A stretch of DNA of 64,000 bases from NCBI RefSeq assembly GCF_016862555.1, contig NZ_BONE01000030.1, positions 1 through 64,000 of the forward strand, in the 5' to 3' direction. The notes under the pieces are model-generated. The model saw only the letters and a program-made list of their open reading frames with translations. It ran no database searches and had not been told where the DNA came from. Each line of letters begins with the position of its first letter. The stretch's first letter is position 1. Made by a program: the position numbers and the translations under genes. Shown here in pieces: positions 53,674-62,373 of the stretch. Origin of the DNA: Asanoa siamensis (GTDB taxonomy: Bacteria > Actinomycetota > Actinomycetes > Mycobacteriales > Micromonosporaceae).

Positions 53674-54368
53674 GCCTGCGCTCCAACGGTCTTCTGGGTG
53701 GCGACGGCCGGGCGGGTGGTGCGGAACCGGCGCAGCGCGTAGACCAGGTCGGGCCGGACCCGGGCGACGGTCGCGACGGTGACCGCCGCGATCAGACCCT
53801 CGCCGATGCCGATCAGGACGTGCGCGCCGGCCATCGAGGCGGCGATCGTGCCGAGCGAGAGCTCCGTGGTGCCGCCCAGCGCGTACTCGATGACGAACGC
53901 CTGCGACGCGACGACCACGCTGACGATCGAGGCCACGAACGCGGTGACCGCGACGCCGCGCGGCGTCTTCGGCAGCAGCCGCAGCAGGCCAGCGACCAGC
54001 AGGTAGCCGGCCGCCGTGCCGATCACCGCCATGTTGGTGATGTTGAGGCCGAGCGCGGTCAGGCCGCCGTCGGCGAAGAGCAGGCACTGGATGATCAGCA
54101 CGGTCGAGACGCAGAGCGCGCCGACCCAGGGGCCGACCAGCACCACCGCGAGCGTGCCGCCGAGCAGGTGACCGGAGACGCCCGGGAGCACCTGGAAGTT
54201 GAGCATCTGTACCGCGAAGATGAATGCCGCGACCAGGCCGGCCATCGGGGCCAACCGGTCGTCGAGGTCGGCGCGTCCGCGCCATACGCAGATCGCCAGC
54301 GCCGCCGCCGCGATGGCGGCGAAGACCGCCGACACCTGGGCGTTGACGATGCCGTTGGCGATGTGCAT
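53670..54368 (-). CDS. nickel/cobalt-binding S component (NikM/CbiM)
   Basis: A 232-residue membrane protein of the NikM/CbiM family. The start at 54368 gives MHIANGIVNAQV; in this family the N-terminal amine and His2 bind the metal, so this ATG is preferred over an ATG at 54383 that has the better ribosome site (GAGGGG). Other likely ligands are in LPGVSGHLLGGTLAVVL. Helices such as FIFAVQMLNFQVLPGVSGHL and AGAHVLIGIGEGLIAAVTVA complete the fold. A Nur-box-like site about 110 bases upstream suggests nickel rather than cobalt as the main substrate. Confidence 0.9.
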   Translation of the reverse strand: MHIANGIVNAQVSAVFAAIAAAALAICVWRGRADLDDRLAPMAGLVAAFIFAVQMLNFQVLPGVSGHLLGGTLAVVLVGPWVGALCVSTVLIIQCLLFADGGLTALGLNITNMAVIGTAAGYLLVAGLLRLLPKTPRGVAVTAFVASIVSVVVASQAFVIEYALGGTTELSLGTIAASMAGAHVLIGIGEGLIAAVTVATVARVRPDLVYALRRFRTTRPAVATQKTVGAQA

Positions 54369-54693
54369 CGCCACACCGTTCATGGACCCCTCCCCGAGGC
54401 GATCGAGCCGCCGGGCGTCGATCGTGACGCGCCGTGGCGGCGAGGTCGCCGGTAGCATATTGCGCCGGTCCGGCTATTGCATAGTGTTGGCAACAAGGAC
54501 CGTCGGGCGTAGTCCACCACGCCTCCCAGCCATGGTCAACATGACCGACGGACGGTTGGATCACACGAAAGCCGCTGTTCACGGCGCGGATGCCCGCAGG
54601 GCGCGAAGAGATATACCGTCATCCATCGATTCGTGATAGAAACCTTCACGTACGTCGATGCATTGGGAGATTTTCTTCGTAGGGGGTGGGCTG
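54369..54693. other. divergent regulatory region, metal transporter / DUF1906 gene
   Basis: This 325-bp gap holds no gene. It contains the Nur-box-like palindrome (54477-54493), a TATGCT -10-like element for the leftward operon at about 54456-54461, and an AT-richer stretch around 54600-54680 that is probably the promoter of the rightward secreted-protein gene. No cobalamin riboswitch features were seen. Confidence 0.6.
54477..54493. promoter_or_regulatory. Nur-box-like site
   Basis: TTGCATAGTGTTGGCAA has the form TTGCAT-N5-TGGCAA, matching the Streptomyces nickel-uptake regulator box (TTGCaa-N5-ttGCAA) with changes only in the less conserved positions. It lies upstream of the NikM/CbiM gene. 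Confidence 0.65.
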
Positions 54694-55923
54694 ATGCGCA
54701 GAACCGTCGCGCGGCTGGCGGCGCTCGTGGTCGCGGTCGCGGCCTGGTCGGTGGTGCCGGGCCCCGCCCCGGCGGTGGCGGCCGTGGCGCCGCAGCCCGG
54801 CACGTTCGTCGGGCGCGGGTTCGACACCTGCACGGCGCCGTCGCAGTCGGCGATGAACGCGTGGCGGGCCAACTCGCCGTACCGGGCCGTGGGCATCTAC
54901 ATCAGCGGTGCCAGCCGGTCGTGCGCCCAACCGAACCTGACCGCGACCTGGGTCGCCAACCAGGTGGCCAACGGGTGGCGGCTGATCCCGATCGAGCTGG
55001 GCTACCAGGCGCCGTGCGGCACGCGTACGCCCAAGATGTCCGCCAACCCGGCCACCGCGCGCACCCAGGGCGGCTCGGCCGCGGACTCCGCGGTGAGCGC
55101 CGCGCAGGCGTTGGGGATCGGCGCCGGCAGCACGATCTACAACGACATGGAGCACTACCCGTCGAACGCGTCCTGCAAGGCGGCGGTGCTCTCGTTCCTG
55201 TCGGGCTGGACGCAGCGGCTGCACGCGCGGGGCTACCTGGCGGGCATGTACTCCAGCGGGTCGTCCGGCATCCGCGACGTCTGTGACGCCTACCACGACC
55301 CGGCGTACACCCGGCTCGACCAGATCTGGATCGCGTGGTGGAACGGCGTCGCCGACACCGACGCGGGCAGCTACTGCCCCGACGACTACTACGCCAACCA
55401 CCAGCGGCTGCACCAGTACGCCGGTGAGGTGACCGAGACCTGGGGCGGCGTGACGATCCGGATCGACCGCAACTACCTGGACGTGAGCAACGCGACCGGG
55501 CCGCCGCCGGGGGAGGAGTGGAGCGTCACGCTCGACAACTCCGGGCCCGGCTTCACGGCCAGCGCCAACTGGGGCACGTCGGCGTTCTCCGCCCAGCGGT
55601 TCGGGGCCGACTACCGGTTCGCCAACCCGGTGTCGTCGAGCGACGTGGCCTGGTATTCGACGACCACGCCCGCGACCGACACCTACGCGGTCGACGTCTG
55701 GTACCCGGCGGACGCGGGCTACAACACCGCGGCGCCCTACATCGTCGCGACGACGACCGGCAACCAGTCGGTGACCGTCAACCAGCGCGCCGGCGGCGGC
55801 CAGTGGGTGTCCCTGGGCGTCTTCACGCTCCCGGCCGGCGCGGGCAACAAGGTGGGCGTCAGCCGCTGGACCAGCGGCACGGGCTACGTGATAGCCGACG
55901 CGATCCGTCTCACCCGGGTGTGA
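54694..55923 (+). CDS. secreted DUF1906 (GH25-like) protein with golvesin-type domain
   Basis: A 409-residue exported protein. The signal peptide is RRTVARLAALVVAVAAWSVV ending near VAA. Residues about 50-270 form a glycoside-hydrolase-like DUF1906 domain: GTFVGRGFDTCTAPSQSAMN, YRAVGIYISGASRSCAQPNL, STIYNDMEHYP (the catalytic-site acidic residues) and HQYAGEVTETWGGVTIRIDR. Residues about 280-409 are a golvesin/Xly-type beta domain (WSVTLDNSGPGFTASANWGT, VDVWYPADAGYN). Such proteins are thought to act on or bind the cell wall. A GGGGGTGGG site precedes the ATG. Confidence 0.85.
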   Translation: MRRTVARLAALVVAVAAWSVVPGPAPAVAAVAPQPGTFVGRGFDTCTAPSQSAMNAWRANSPYRAVGIYISGASRSCAQPNLTATWVANQVANGWRLIPIELGYQAPCGTRTPKMSANPATARTQGGSAADSAVSAAQALGIGAGSTIYNDMEHYPSNASCKAAVLSFLSGWTQRLHARGYLAGMYSSGSSGIRDVCDAYHDPAYTRLDQIWIAWWNGVADTDAGSYCPDDYYANHQRLHQYAGEVTETWGGVTIRIDRNYLDVSNATGPPPGEEWSVTLDNSGPGFTASANWGTSAFSAQRFGADYRFANPVSSSDVAWYSTTTPATDTYAVDVWYPADAGYNTAAPYIVATTTGNQSVTVNQRAGGGQWVSLGVFTLPAGAGNKVGVSRWTSGTGYVIADAIRLTRV

Positions 55924-56662
55924 GGTGGCGGCGGAGCAGGTCGGTGACCTGCTCCGCCCGCTCGACGCTGGCGAGGTGGGCGGCGTCCGGGAGCACGACG
56001 AGCGTCGCGCCGGGGCCGATGCCGTCCACAATGGCCTGTGCCTGGGCCGGTGGTGTGGCCGGGTCGGCGTCGCCCGCGACGACGAGGGTCGGTGCGGTGA
56101 TGCGGTCGAGCACCGGCCGCAGGTCCATGCCCGCGATCGCCTCGCAGCAGGAGGCGTAGCCGCCGGGGTCGAGCGCCACCAACGTCTTCGCGAACGCGGC
56201 GGCCTCGTCGGGCGGGAAGGCGGGGGTGAACCAGCGGGCCAGCGAGGCGTCGGCGAGCACACCCATGCCCTCCGCGCGGACAGTCGCCGCCCGCTGGTGC
56301 CAGCCGGACGCCGGCGGCAGGTGGGCCGCCGTGCACAGCAGCGCCAAGCGGTCGATCCGCGCCGGTGCGTGGGCGGCCAGCCACATCCCGACCATGCCGC
56401 CCAGCGACAGGCCCGCGTAGTGCACGCGCTCCAGCCCGAGGTGGTCGAGCAGCGCGAGCACGTCCCGGCCCAGGTCCTCGATGGAGTAAGGGCCGGGCGG
56501 CACGGGCGACCCGCCGTGTCCACGATGGTCGAACGCGACGATCCGGAACCCGGCGCGCAGCGCGGCCATCTGGGGCGCCCACATCGCCCGCGTGGTGCCG
56601 AGCGAGCTGCCCAGCACGAGGACCGGCGCGGAGGCCGGCCCGACCACCTCGTAGGCGAGCAC
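55910..56662 (-). CDS. alpha/beta hydrolase, 3-oxoadipate enol-lactonase-like
   Basis: A 250-residue alpha/beta hydrolase starting with GTG. The nucleophile elbow is YAGLSLGGMVGMWLAAHAP (Ser in GLSLGG), the oxyanion region VLVLGSSLGTTRAMWAPQM, the acid DADPATPPAQAQ and the histidine PDAAHLASVE. The arrangement matches PcaD-type enol-lactonases of the beta-ketoadipate pathway, but no other pca gene is nearby, so another ester or lactone substrate is possible. Its 3' end overlaps that of the DUF1906 gene by 14 bases. Confidence 0.85.
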   Translation of the reverse strand: MLAYEVVGPASAPVLVLGSSLGTTRAMWAPQMAALRAGFRIVAFDHRGHGGSPVPPGPYSIEDLGRDVLALLDHLGLERVHYAGLSLGGMVGMWLAAHAPARIDRLALLCTAAHLPPASGWHQRAATVRAEGMGVLADASLARWFTPAFPPDEAAAFAKTLVALDPGGYASCCEAIAGMDLRPVLDRITAPTLVVAGDADPATPPAQAQAIVDGIGPGATLVVLPDAAHLASVERAEQVTDLLRRHLTPG

Positions 56663-56663
56663 C

Positions 56664-57167
56664 TCAGTCGTTGAGCACCGCGGCGAGCCGGTCGCGGAAG
56701 ACCCGCTCGGTGTCGGTGACGACGTCGCCGCCGACGCCGAGGATGCCGCCGGACGGGGCCGCCGTGACGACCTGCTCCGCGATCGTCACCAGCCAGTGCT
56801 TGTAGGCGCCGGCCTCACCCTCGGACGTCTTCGCCGTCAGCAGCTCCGCCGCGGCGCGGGCGCGGGCGAGCACGTCCTGCGCGTACGCGGCCGGGTCCGG
56901 CGGCTCGATGGCCGGCAGCTCCTCGCCCGTCTCCGGGTCGCCGACGCGGGTGACCAGCTCGGCGGCCACGGCCGTGACGAGCGGGCTCGCCGACTCGCGG
57001 CCCTCCGCGATCGCCTCCAGGCCCGCCGCGTTCTCGGCCAGCGTGCGGCGCTTGCCGTCGTGCTCGGCCGCGCTGGCGGCGGTCAGCACCGACTGTGGCA
57101 GGCCGACGAGCAGACCCCACTCGGAGTCGGAGAAACCGAACTCGGTGAAGACGGGAGTGTCAGTCAC
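56664..57167 (-). CDS. protein of unknown function, about 167 residues
   Basis: An acidic, mainly helical soluble protein starting with GTG. It begins FTEFGFSDSEWGLLVGLPQS, then VLTAASAAEHDGKRRTLAEN, and ends GGILGVGGDVVTDTERVFRD. The pattern is like a conserved actinobacterial hypothetical family with no named function. It lies one base upstream of the hydrolase gene start, so the two are probably co-transcribed. A GGAAGG ribosome site is present. Confidence 0.65.
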   Translation of the reverse strand: MTDTPVFTEFGFSDSEWGLLVGLPQSVLTAASAAEHDGKRRTLAENAAGLEAIAEGRESASPLVTAVAAELVTRVGDPETGEELPAIEPPDPAAYAQDVLARARAAAELLTAKTSEGEAGAYKHWLVTIAEQVVTAAPSGGILGVGGDVVTDTERVFRDRLAAVLND

Positions 57168-57207
57168 GATGGCGCACCTTCCAGTCGGAAACCAAACGAC
57201 AGCGTAG

Positions 57208-58848
57208 TCAACTCGGGTCGGCGACGAGCAGGCCCTGCTCCGAGACCACGGGCACCGACAGGGTCTTGTACCCCACCTCGTCGAAGAGCACCGTCATCCG
57301 GTCCTCCTCGTAGCCCATCACCATCCCGGAGCCCCATTCCGCGTGCCGCACCGTGGTGTGCACCGGGAACGGGCCCACGGCGCCGTCGTCGGGCACGCCC
57401 CGCCCGGCCACGCAGTTGTCGCAGTGGCCGCAGGCGTGCGTGAGCTTCTCCCCGAAGTAGGCGAGCAGCGCCTGGCCGCGACAGCCGCGCGCCTCCGCGT
57501 ACCCGCGCATCATGTCGGTCCGGGATTTCTGCAGGCTCTGCTGCCGCTCGGCCTCCGCCACGGCGAGCGCCGCGACCTCCGCCGCCGGTGGCGCGTACCG
57601 CGGGCTCGCGACCTTGCCGCCCGATCGGGTGACGGCGCCGCCCACCTGCTCGAGCAGGGCGACGAGCTGGCCCAGCTTGCGGGCGCCCAGGCCGGTGCGC
57701 TCGCGCAGTGTCGCCTTGGTCAGCGGCCCGTCGGCGCGCAGCACGGCGGCGAGATCGCGCAGCTCGTCCACGGACGGGAGAGCGCCGGTGAAATACCGCT
57801 GGAGTCCTTCGTCCTCGGCCCGCCAGAGCAGCAGCGTACGGGCGGGCAGGCCGTCCCGGCCGGCGCGGCCGATCTCCTGGAGGTAGCTGTCCGGCGAGTC
57901 TGGCAGGGCGACGTGCGCCACCCAGCGGATGTTGGGCTTGTCGATGCCCATGCCGAACGCGGACGTGGCGACCATGATCGGCACCTTGTCGGCCAGGAAC
58001 TCCTCGTGCAGCGTCTCGCGGGCGCCCGCCGCCATGCCGCCGTGGTAGTGCGCGGCCTCGTACCCGGCGTCCCGCAGCCGCGCGGCCAGCTCCTCGGCGC
58101 CGCGCCGGGTCGGCACGTAGACGATGCCCGGCGTCTCGCCCTCCGCCAGCAGGGCCTGCAGCCGGCGCCAGCGGTAGTCCTCGGTCGCGCAGTTGTTGGC
58201 CTCCAGGAACAGGTTCGGCCGGTCCAGCCCGGTCACCATCACCTTGGGCCGCTCCAGCCCGAGCCGTTCGACGATGTCGTCGCGTACGGGCGGCGAGGCG
58301 GTCGCGGTCAGCGCGATAACGGGCGGCCGGCCGAGGGCCCGGATCACGTGCCCGAGCGCGAGGTAGTCCGGCCGGAAGTCGTGGCCCCAGGCCGAGATGC
58401 AGTGCGCCTCGTCGATCGCGACCAGCGACGGCCGCAGCGCCTTGACCGCCTCGAGCCGCTTCGGGTCGGCGAGCTGCTCCGGCGTGATGAACAGGAACTC
58501 GGCCCGCCCGTCGCGCAGCGCCTCGAGCGCGGCCTCCCGCTGCTTCGGCGTCTCGGCCGAGGAGATCCGCACCGCGTGCAGGCTGGCCGCGCCGCGCCGG
58601 GCGAGGCCGCCGATCTGGTCCTGCTGCAACGCCAGCAGCGGGGAGACGACCACGGTCGGGCCCGGCAGCTGCGTCGCCGGCACCTGGTAGAGGGCCGACT
58701 TGCCGGCGCCGGTGGGCATGACCGCGAGCACGTCGTGACCGCGCAGGATCGCGCGCATGGCGTCGAGCTGGCCGGGTCGCAGGGTCTTCCAACCGAAGAG
58801 GCTGCGGGCGACCCGGCGCAGCCGCAGGGAAGTGATCGTCGACTTCAT
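57208..58848 (-). CDS. recQ: RecQ-type ATP-dependent DNA helicase
   Basis: A 546-residue SF2 helicase. Motif 0 is LFGWKTLRPGQLDAMRAILR, motif I VMPTGAGKSALYQ, motif II VAIDEAHCISAWGHDFRPDY, motif III ALTATASPPVRDDI, motif V ATSAFGMGIDKPNIRWVAHV and motif VI LQEIGRAGRDGLPAR. The RecQ zinc-binding segment ends in HACGHCDNCVAG. The HRDC domain is absent; the C-terminal 70 residues form a short beta domain instead. It acts in recombination and repair. It is separated by 40 bases from the unknown gene downstream. Confidence 0.94.
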   Translation of the reverse strand: MKSTITSLRLRRVARSLFGWKTLRPGQLDAMRAILRGHDVLAVMPTGAGKSALYQVPATQLPGPTVVVSPLLALQQDQIGGLARRGAASLHAVRISSAETPKQREAALEALRDGRAEFLFITPEQLADPKRLEAVKALRPSLVAIDEAHCISAWGHDFRPDYLALGHVIRALGRPPVIALTATASPPVRDDIVERLGLERPKVMVTGLDRPNLFLEANNCATEDYRWRRLQALLAEGETPGIVYVPTRRGAEELAARLRDAGYEAAHYHGGMAAGARETLHEEFLADKVPIMVATSAFGMGIDKPNIRWVAHVALPDSPDSYLQEIGRAGRDGLPARTLLLWRAEDEGLQRYFTGALPSVDELRDLAAVLRADGPLTKATLRERTGLGARKLGQLVALLEQVGGAVTRSGGKVASPRYAPPAAEVAALAVAEAERQQSLQKSRTDMMRGYAEARGCRGQALLAYFGEKLTHACGHCDNCVAGRGVPDDGAVGPFPVHTTVRHAEWGSGMVMGYEEDRMTVLFDEVGYKTLSVPVVSEQGLLVADPS

Positions 58849-58886
58849 CGCCGAGCCGCGTTACCCGGGGCGCCCGCGCCCGAAAC

Positions 58887-59838
58887 TCACCGGCGCAGCT
58901 TCGGCAGCACCGCCGACGCGTACAGGTCGAAGAGCCCTTCGTAGTGCGGGCCGGTGTTGGCCACGTAGACCTCGTCGAAGCCCGCCTGCGCGTACCGGTC
59001 GATCATCTCGAGGTGCGCCTCGGGGTCGTTGCCGCAGACGAACGCCTCGGCGACCTTCTCCTTCGTGGCGAGCTGCGAGGCCTGCTCGAAGTGCTTCGGC
59101 GTGGGCAGGATCTGGGAGAGCTCGCCCGGCACGGCGGCGTTGGGCCACTTCTCGAACGCGATGTCGGCGCCCTCGTCGGCCGTGCCCGCGAACGCCGCCT
59201 TGAACCCGCCCTGGGCCGGCTTGTCGCCGCCGCCGCTCTCCCGGAAACCCTTGACGAGGTCCGCGTCGGGCATCGTGCAGACGTAGCCGTCGCCGATCCG
59301 GCCGGCCAGATCGACGGCCTTGGGGCCGAACGCGCTGACGTAGACGGGCGGCGGCGTGTCGGGGAGGGTGTAGAGCCGGGCGTTGCGGACCGTGAAGTGC
59401 GGGCCGCGGTGCGAGACCACGCCGCCCTGCCACAGTTCCCGCATCACCGCGACCGCCTCCTCGAGCATCTCCAGGCGGACGTCGGCCTCGGGCCAGTCGT
59501 CGCCGAGGATCTGCTCGTTGAGGGCCTCGCCGCTGCCCACGCCGAGGACGAACCGGCCCTCGTGCAGGACGGCGCTGGTCGCCGCGGCCTGGGCGAGCAC
59601 GGCCGGGTGGATCCGGGTCGTCGGGCAGGTCACGGCGGTGGTGACGGGCAGCGTGCAGACCTGGCTCAGCGCGCCGATCGTCGACCAGACGAACGGGCTC
59701 TGGCCCTGGGCGTCGACCCAGGGGTGGTAGTGGTCCGATCCACAGTGCCTCGAACCCGGCCTGCTGGGCCTGCTTGGCCTGGGCGAGCAGCTCGGCGGGG
59801 GTGTACTCCTCCGAGGACAGGAAGTATCCGATACGCAT
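58887..59838 (-). pseudogene. F420-dependent LLM-class oxidoreductase, frameshifted
   Basis: Two frames together encode a luciferase-like F420-dependent oxidoreductase of the glucose-6-phosphate dehydrogenase-like group. The first (ATG 59838) reads MRIGYFLSSEEYTPAELLAQ to GFEALWI, the second continues SDHYHPWVDAQGQSPFVWST, then RFVLGVGSGEALNEQILGDD and PPVYVSAFGPKAVDLAGRIG to LPKLRR. Two bases are missing near 59737-59740: GGATCGGACCAC appears where GGATCTCGGACCAC would restore the frame. The total length (952 bases) plus two gives 318 codons. It may be a true null allele or a base-calling error. Confidence 0.8.
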
Positions 59839-59877
59839 GCGGCGTGCGTACCCGCGCCGGGGCCGCTCATGCCTGGG

Positions 59878-59988
59878 TCATTTGAAGATGCGCCGGATCG
59901 CGTACACCAGGACGAGGGTGCCGAGGATCGCACCGAAGATCTGGACACCGGGTACGTCGTACCAACTCACGTTCTCCGCCGCCGCCAT
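59878..59988 (-). CDS. 36-residue single-pass membrane protein
   Basis: A short gene encoding AAAENVSWYDVPGVQIFGAI followed by LGTLVLVYAIRRIFK. One membrane helix is predicted, with a basic C-terminus inside. The frame is clean but the ribosome site (GCCGGC) is weak. No family was recognised. It is upstream of the F420 oxidoreductase gene and divergent from the GH3 gene. Confidence 0.5.
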   Translation of the reverse strand: MAAAENVSWYDVPGVQIFGAILGTLVLVYAIRRIFK

Positions 59989-60094
59989 GCCGGCAGCGTA
60001 GCGCCGTTCATAATTGGAAAGTTTGTTGACTATTTCCGTGGCTGGTGTGACCATTTCGGGGACCGAAGCCTTGTCCTAGCGGGGGGATACACAC

Positions 60095-61594
60095 ATGACC
60101 GAGCCTGGCGGCGAACTGCTGCGGCTGGCCGCGACCGTTCTGCAGCCCGGGTTCGTGGGCACCGCGCCGCCCGACTGGGTGCGCCGGTGGCTGGGGGAGG
60201 GGTTGGGCGGCGTCGTGCTGTTCGCCCGCAACGTCCAGACCCCCGCGCAGATCGCGGAGCTGACCGCGGCCCTGCGCGCCGAGCGGGCCGACGTGCTGGT
60301 CGCCATCGACGAGGAGGCCGGTGACGTCACCCGGTTCGAGTCGCGCGCCGGCAGCTCGCGTCCCGGCAACCTGGCGCTCGGCGCGGTCGACGACGTCGCG
60401 CTGACCGAGGAGGTCGCCCGCGATCTCGGCCGGGAGCTGGCCGCGGTGGGCGTCAACCTCGACTACGCACCCGACGCCGACGTCAACAACAACCCCGACA
60501 ACCCGGTCATCGGCGTACGCAGCTTCGGCGCCGACCCCGCCCTCGTCGCCCGCCACACGGGGGCGTGGGTCACGGGCCTGCAGTCGGCCGGCGTCGCCGC
60601 CTGCGCCAAGCACTTCCCGGGCCACGGCGACACGGCCGTCGACTCGCACCACGACCTGCCGCACATCCCGCGCGACCGGGCGGGCCTCGACGCGATCGAG
60701 CTGCTGCCGTTCCGCTCGGCGATCGCGGCGGGCGTCCAGGCGGTGATGACCGGCCACCTGCTGGTCCCGGCCGTCGACCCGGCCCTGCCGGCCACGCTGA
60801 GCCGCTCCGTCCTGACCGGCCTCCTCCGCGACGAGCTCGGCTTCCAGGGCGCGGTCATCACCGACGCCATGGAGATGCGCGCGGTGGCGGCCCGCTTCGG
60901 CTTCGAGGAGGGCGTGGTGGCCGCCCTGTCGGCCGGCGCCGACGCGATCTGCGTGGGCGGCGAGAACGCCGACGAGGACGTCGCGGTGCGGCTGCGGGCG
61001 GCGATCGCCGAGGCCGTGGTCGCGGGCCGGCTCGCCGAGGAGCGCCTGATCGAGGCCGCGAAGCGGGTGGAGCACCTGGCCGCCTGGGCCGCGACGGCGC
61101 GGGCGGCGGCAGACCTGGGGCCGTGGTACGGCGCCGCCGGCTCACCCGTCGGCCTGGCCGCCGCCCGGCGGGCCGTGAAGGTCACCGGCGCGGGCCGGTC
61201 GCTGCCGCTGACGGCGCCGCCGCACGTGGTCGAGCTGTCGCCGCCGGCCAACGTCGCCGTCGGCACCGACACCCCGTGGGGCGTCGCGGCGCCGCTGGCG
61301 GCGCTGCTGCCGGGCACGACGGCGGTCCGCCTGACGGAGGCGGACGCGACCGACCCGTCCGTGGTGCTGGCGCCGGCCTCGAACCGCCCGCTCGTCCTGG
61401 TGGTCCGCGACCTGCACCGGCACGCGTGGATGGGCACCCTGGTGCGGGCGTCCCTGGTCGCCCGGCCGGACGCGGTGGTCGTCGAGCTGGGCGTCCCGGC
61501 CGCCGTCGTCGGCACGACCCACATCGCCACCCACGGGGCCACCCGCTCCAGCGGCCTCGCGGCCGCCGAAGTCCTCGCCGGCGGCCAGGCGTAG
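60095..61594 (+). CDS. glycoside hydrolase family 3 (NagZ-like) enzyme
   Basis: A 499-residue GH3 protein without signal peptide. The N-terminal barrel has GEGLGGVVLFARNVQTPAQI, ADVLVAIDEEAGDVTRFESR, NLDYAPDADVNNNPDNPVIG, the beta-N-acetylhexosaminidase signature ACAKHFPGHGDTAVDSHHDL (with the catalytic Asp/His pair) and nucleophile ITDAMEMRAV. A C-terminal domain of about 150 residues follows. It should remove beta-linked N-acetylglucosamine from muropeptide- or chitin-derived sugars in the cytoplasm. GCGGGGGG precedes the ATG, and GGAAAGTTTGTTGAC upstream resembles a sugar-regulator half site. Confidence 0.9.
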   Translation: MTEPGGELLRLAATVLQPGFVGTAPPDWVRRWLGEGLGGVVLFARNVQTPAQIAELTAALRAERADVLVAIDEEAGDVTRFESRAGSSRPGNLALGAVDDVALTEEVARDLGRELAAVGVNLDYAPDADVNNNPDNPVIGVRSFGADPALVARHTGAWVTGLQSAGVAACAKHFPGHGDTAVDSHHDLPHIPRDRAGLDAIELLPFRSAIAAGVQAVMTGHLLVPAVDPALPATLSRSVLTGLLRDELGFQGAVITDAMEMRAVAARFGFEEGVVAALSAGADAICVGGENADEDVAVRLRAAIAEAVVAGRLAEERLIEAAKRVEHLAAWAATARAAADLGPWYGAAGSPVGLAAARRAVKVTGAGRSLPLTAPPHVVELSPPANVAVGTDTPWGVAAPLAALLPGTTAVRLTEADATDPSVVLAPASNRPLVLVVRDLHRHAWMGTLVRASLVARPDAVVVELGVPAAVVGTTHIATHGATRSSGLAAAEVLAGGQA

Positions 61595-61622
61595 CGGAGG
61601 CACCCGCGACCTGACCGCATCC

Positions 61623-61669
61623 GACGGCCCAGCCACCCAGGTTCGTTCCTGGTGGCTGGGCCGTCGCCG
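61623..61669. terminator. strong hairpin terminator after GH3 gene
   Basis: GACGGCCCAGCCACC (61623-61637) and GGTGGCTGGGCCGTC (61651-61665) form a perfect 15-bp stem with a 13-base loop, 28 bases after the GH3 stop. It is not followed by a long T-run, as usual in GC-rich actinomycetes. Confidence 0.8.
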
Positions 61670-61700
61670 TGTTGTCGGCTGTTGTCGGCTGATTCTGGCG

Positions 61701-61716
61701 GAGTGAGTGCTCACTC
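61701..61716. promoter_or_regulatory. TetR/AcrR-type operator
   Basis: GAGTGAGTGCTCACTC is a perfect 7+7 inverted repeat with a two-base centre, about 50 bases before the TetR gene. The GAGTGAG...CTCACTC form is typical of AcrR/TetR operators. A 10-bp direct repeat (GTTGTCGGCT twice, 61671-61690) lies just before it. Confidence 0.7.
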
Positions 61717-61764
61717 CGGTAGTGTTCTTGACCTGAACACGTGTCGAGGTTCGAGGGTGGGGGC

Positions 61765-62373
61765 ATGACCGAGAGCGAGATCCGGCGGCGCGCGCCGGGA
61801 ATGAGTCCCGAGCAGCGTCGGGAGGCTGTCGTCCGGGCCGCGTTGCCGCTGGTCGGCGAGCACGGCGCGGCCGTGACCACCGCCCAGATCGCCCGAGCCG
61901 CGGGCATCGGCGAGGCGACGATCTTCCGCGTCTTCGACGACAAGCAGGCCGTCCTGGAGGCGGTCGTGGCCGCCGCGCTCGATCCGACCGTCGTGCTGCA
62001 GGAGCTGCGGTCGGTCTCGCTCGACCAACCGCTGGCCGTCCGCCTGGTCGACGCGGCCGACGCGCTGGAGGCGCACTTCGCCCGCGTCGGGTCGGTGCTC
62101 GGCGCCCTGCACGCGACCGGCCACACCGGACACCGCCGCCCGGCACCCCAAACGGGCGACCGGGAGCGGTCGGTCAGCGCCACCTTCGAGGCGGTCGCCG
62201 AGCTCATCGAGCCCGACAAGGACCGCCTCCGGCTGCCGGTCGAGACGCTCACCAACGCGTTCCTGGGGCTGCTCTTCCCGGCCCGCGTCGGCGGCCCCAG
62301 CGGCCCCCGCACGGTGGCGATCGAGGACCTGGTCGACGTCCTCCTCTACGGCGCCGTCAAACCGGAGAGCTAA
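61765..62373 (+). CDS. TetR-family transcriptional regulator
   Basis: A 202-residue regulator. The HTH is AALPLVGEHGAAVTTAQIAR followed by AAGIGEATIFRVFDDKQAVL at about residues 30-70, and the C-terminal ligand domain starts near LDPTVVLQEL. An in-frame GTG at 61741 would add eight residues, but the ATG has the better GAGGGTGGGGG site. A perfect palindrome upstream suggests autoregulation. Its 3' end overlaps the convergent amidohydrolase by four bases. No obvious target transporter lies next to it. Confidence 0.9.
   Translation: MTESEIRRRAPGMSPEQRREAVVRAALPLVGEHGAAVTTAQIARAAGIGEATIFRVFDDKQAVLEAVVAAALDPTVVLQELRSVSLDQPLAVRLVDAADALEAHFARVGSVLGALHATGHTGHRRPAPQTGDRERSVSATFEAVAELIEPDKDRLRLPVETLTNAFLGLLFPARVGGPSGPRTVAIEDLVDVLLYGAVKPES

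Noticed and set aside
54369-54693. Possible cobalamin riboswitch before the metal transporter
   Set aside because: No B12-box-like or conserved stem sequence was seen; the gap is better explained by a protein-binding Nur-type site.
61623-61669. A structured GGTTCG-containing segment that could be a tRNA
   Set aside because: It is a single long perfect stem, without D-, anticodon- or T-arm pattern, and so fits a terminator.
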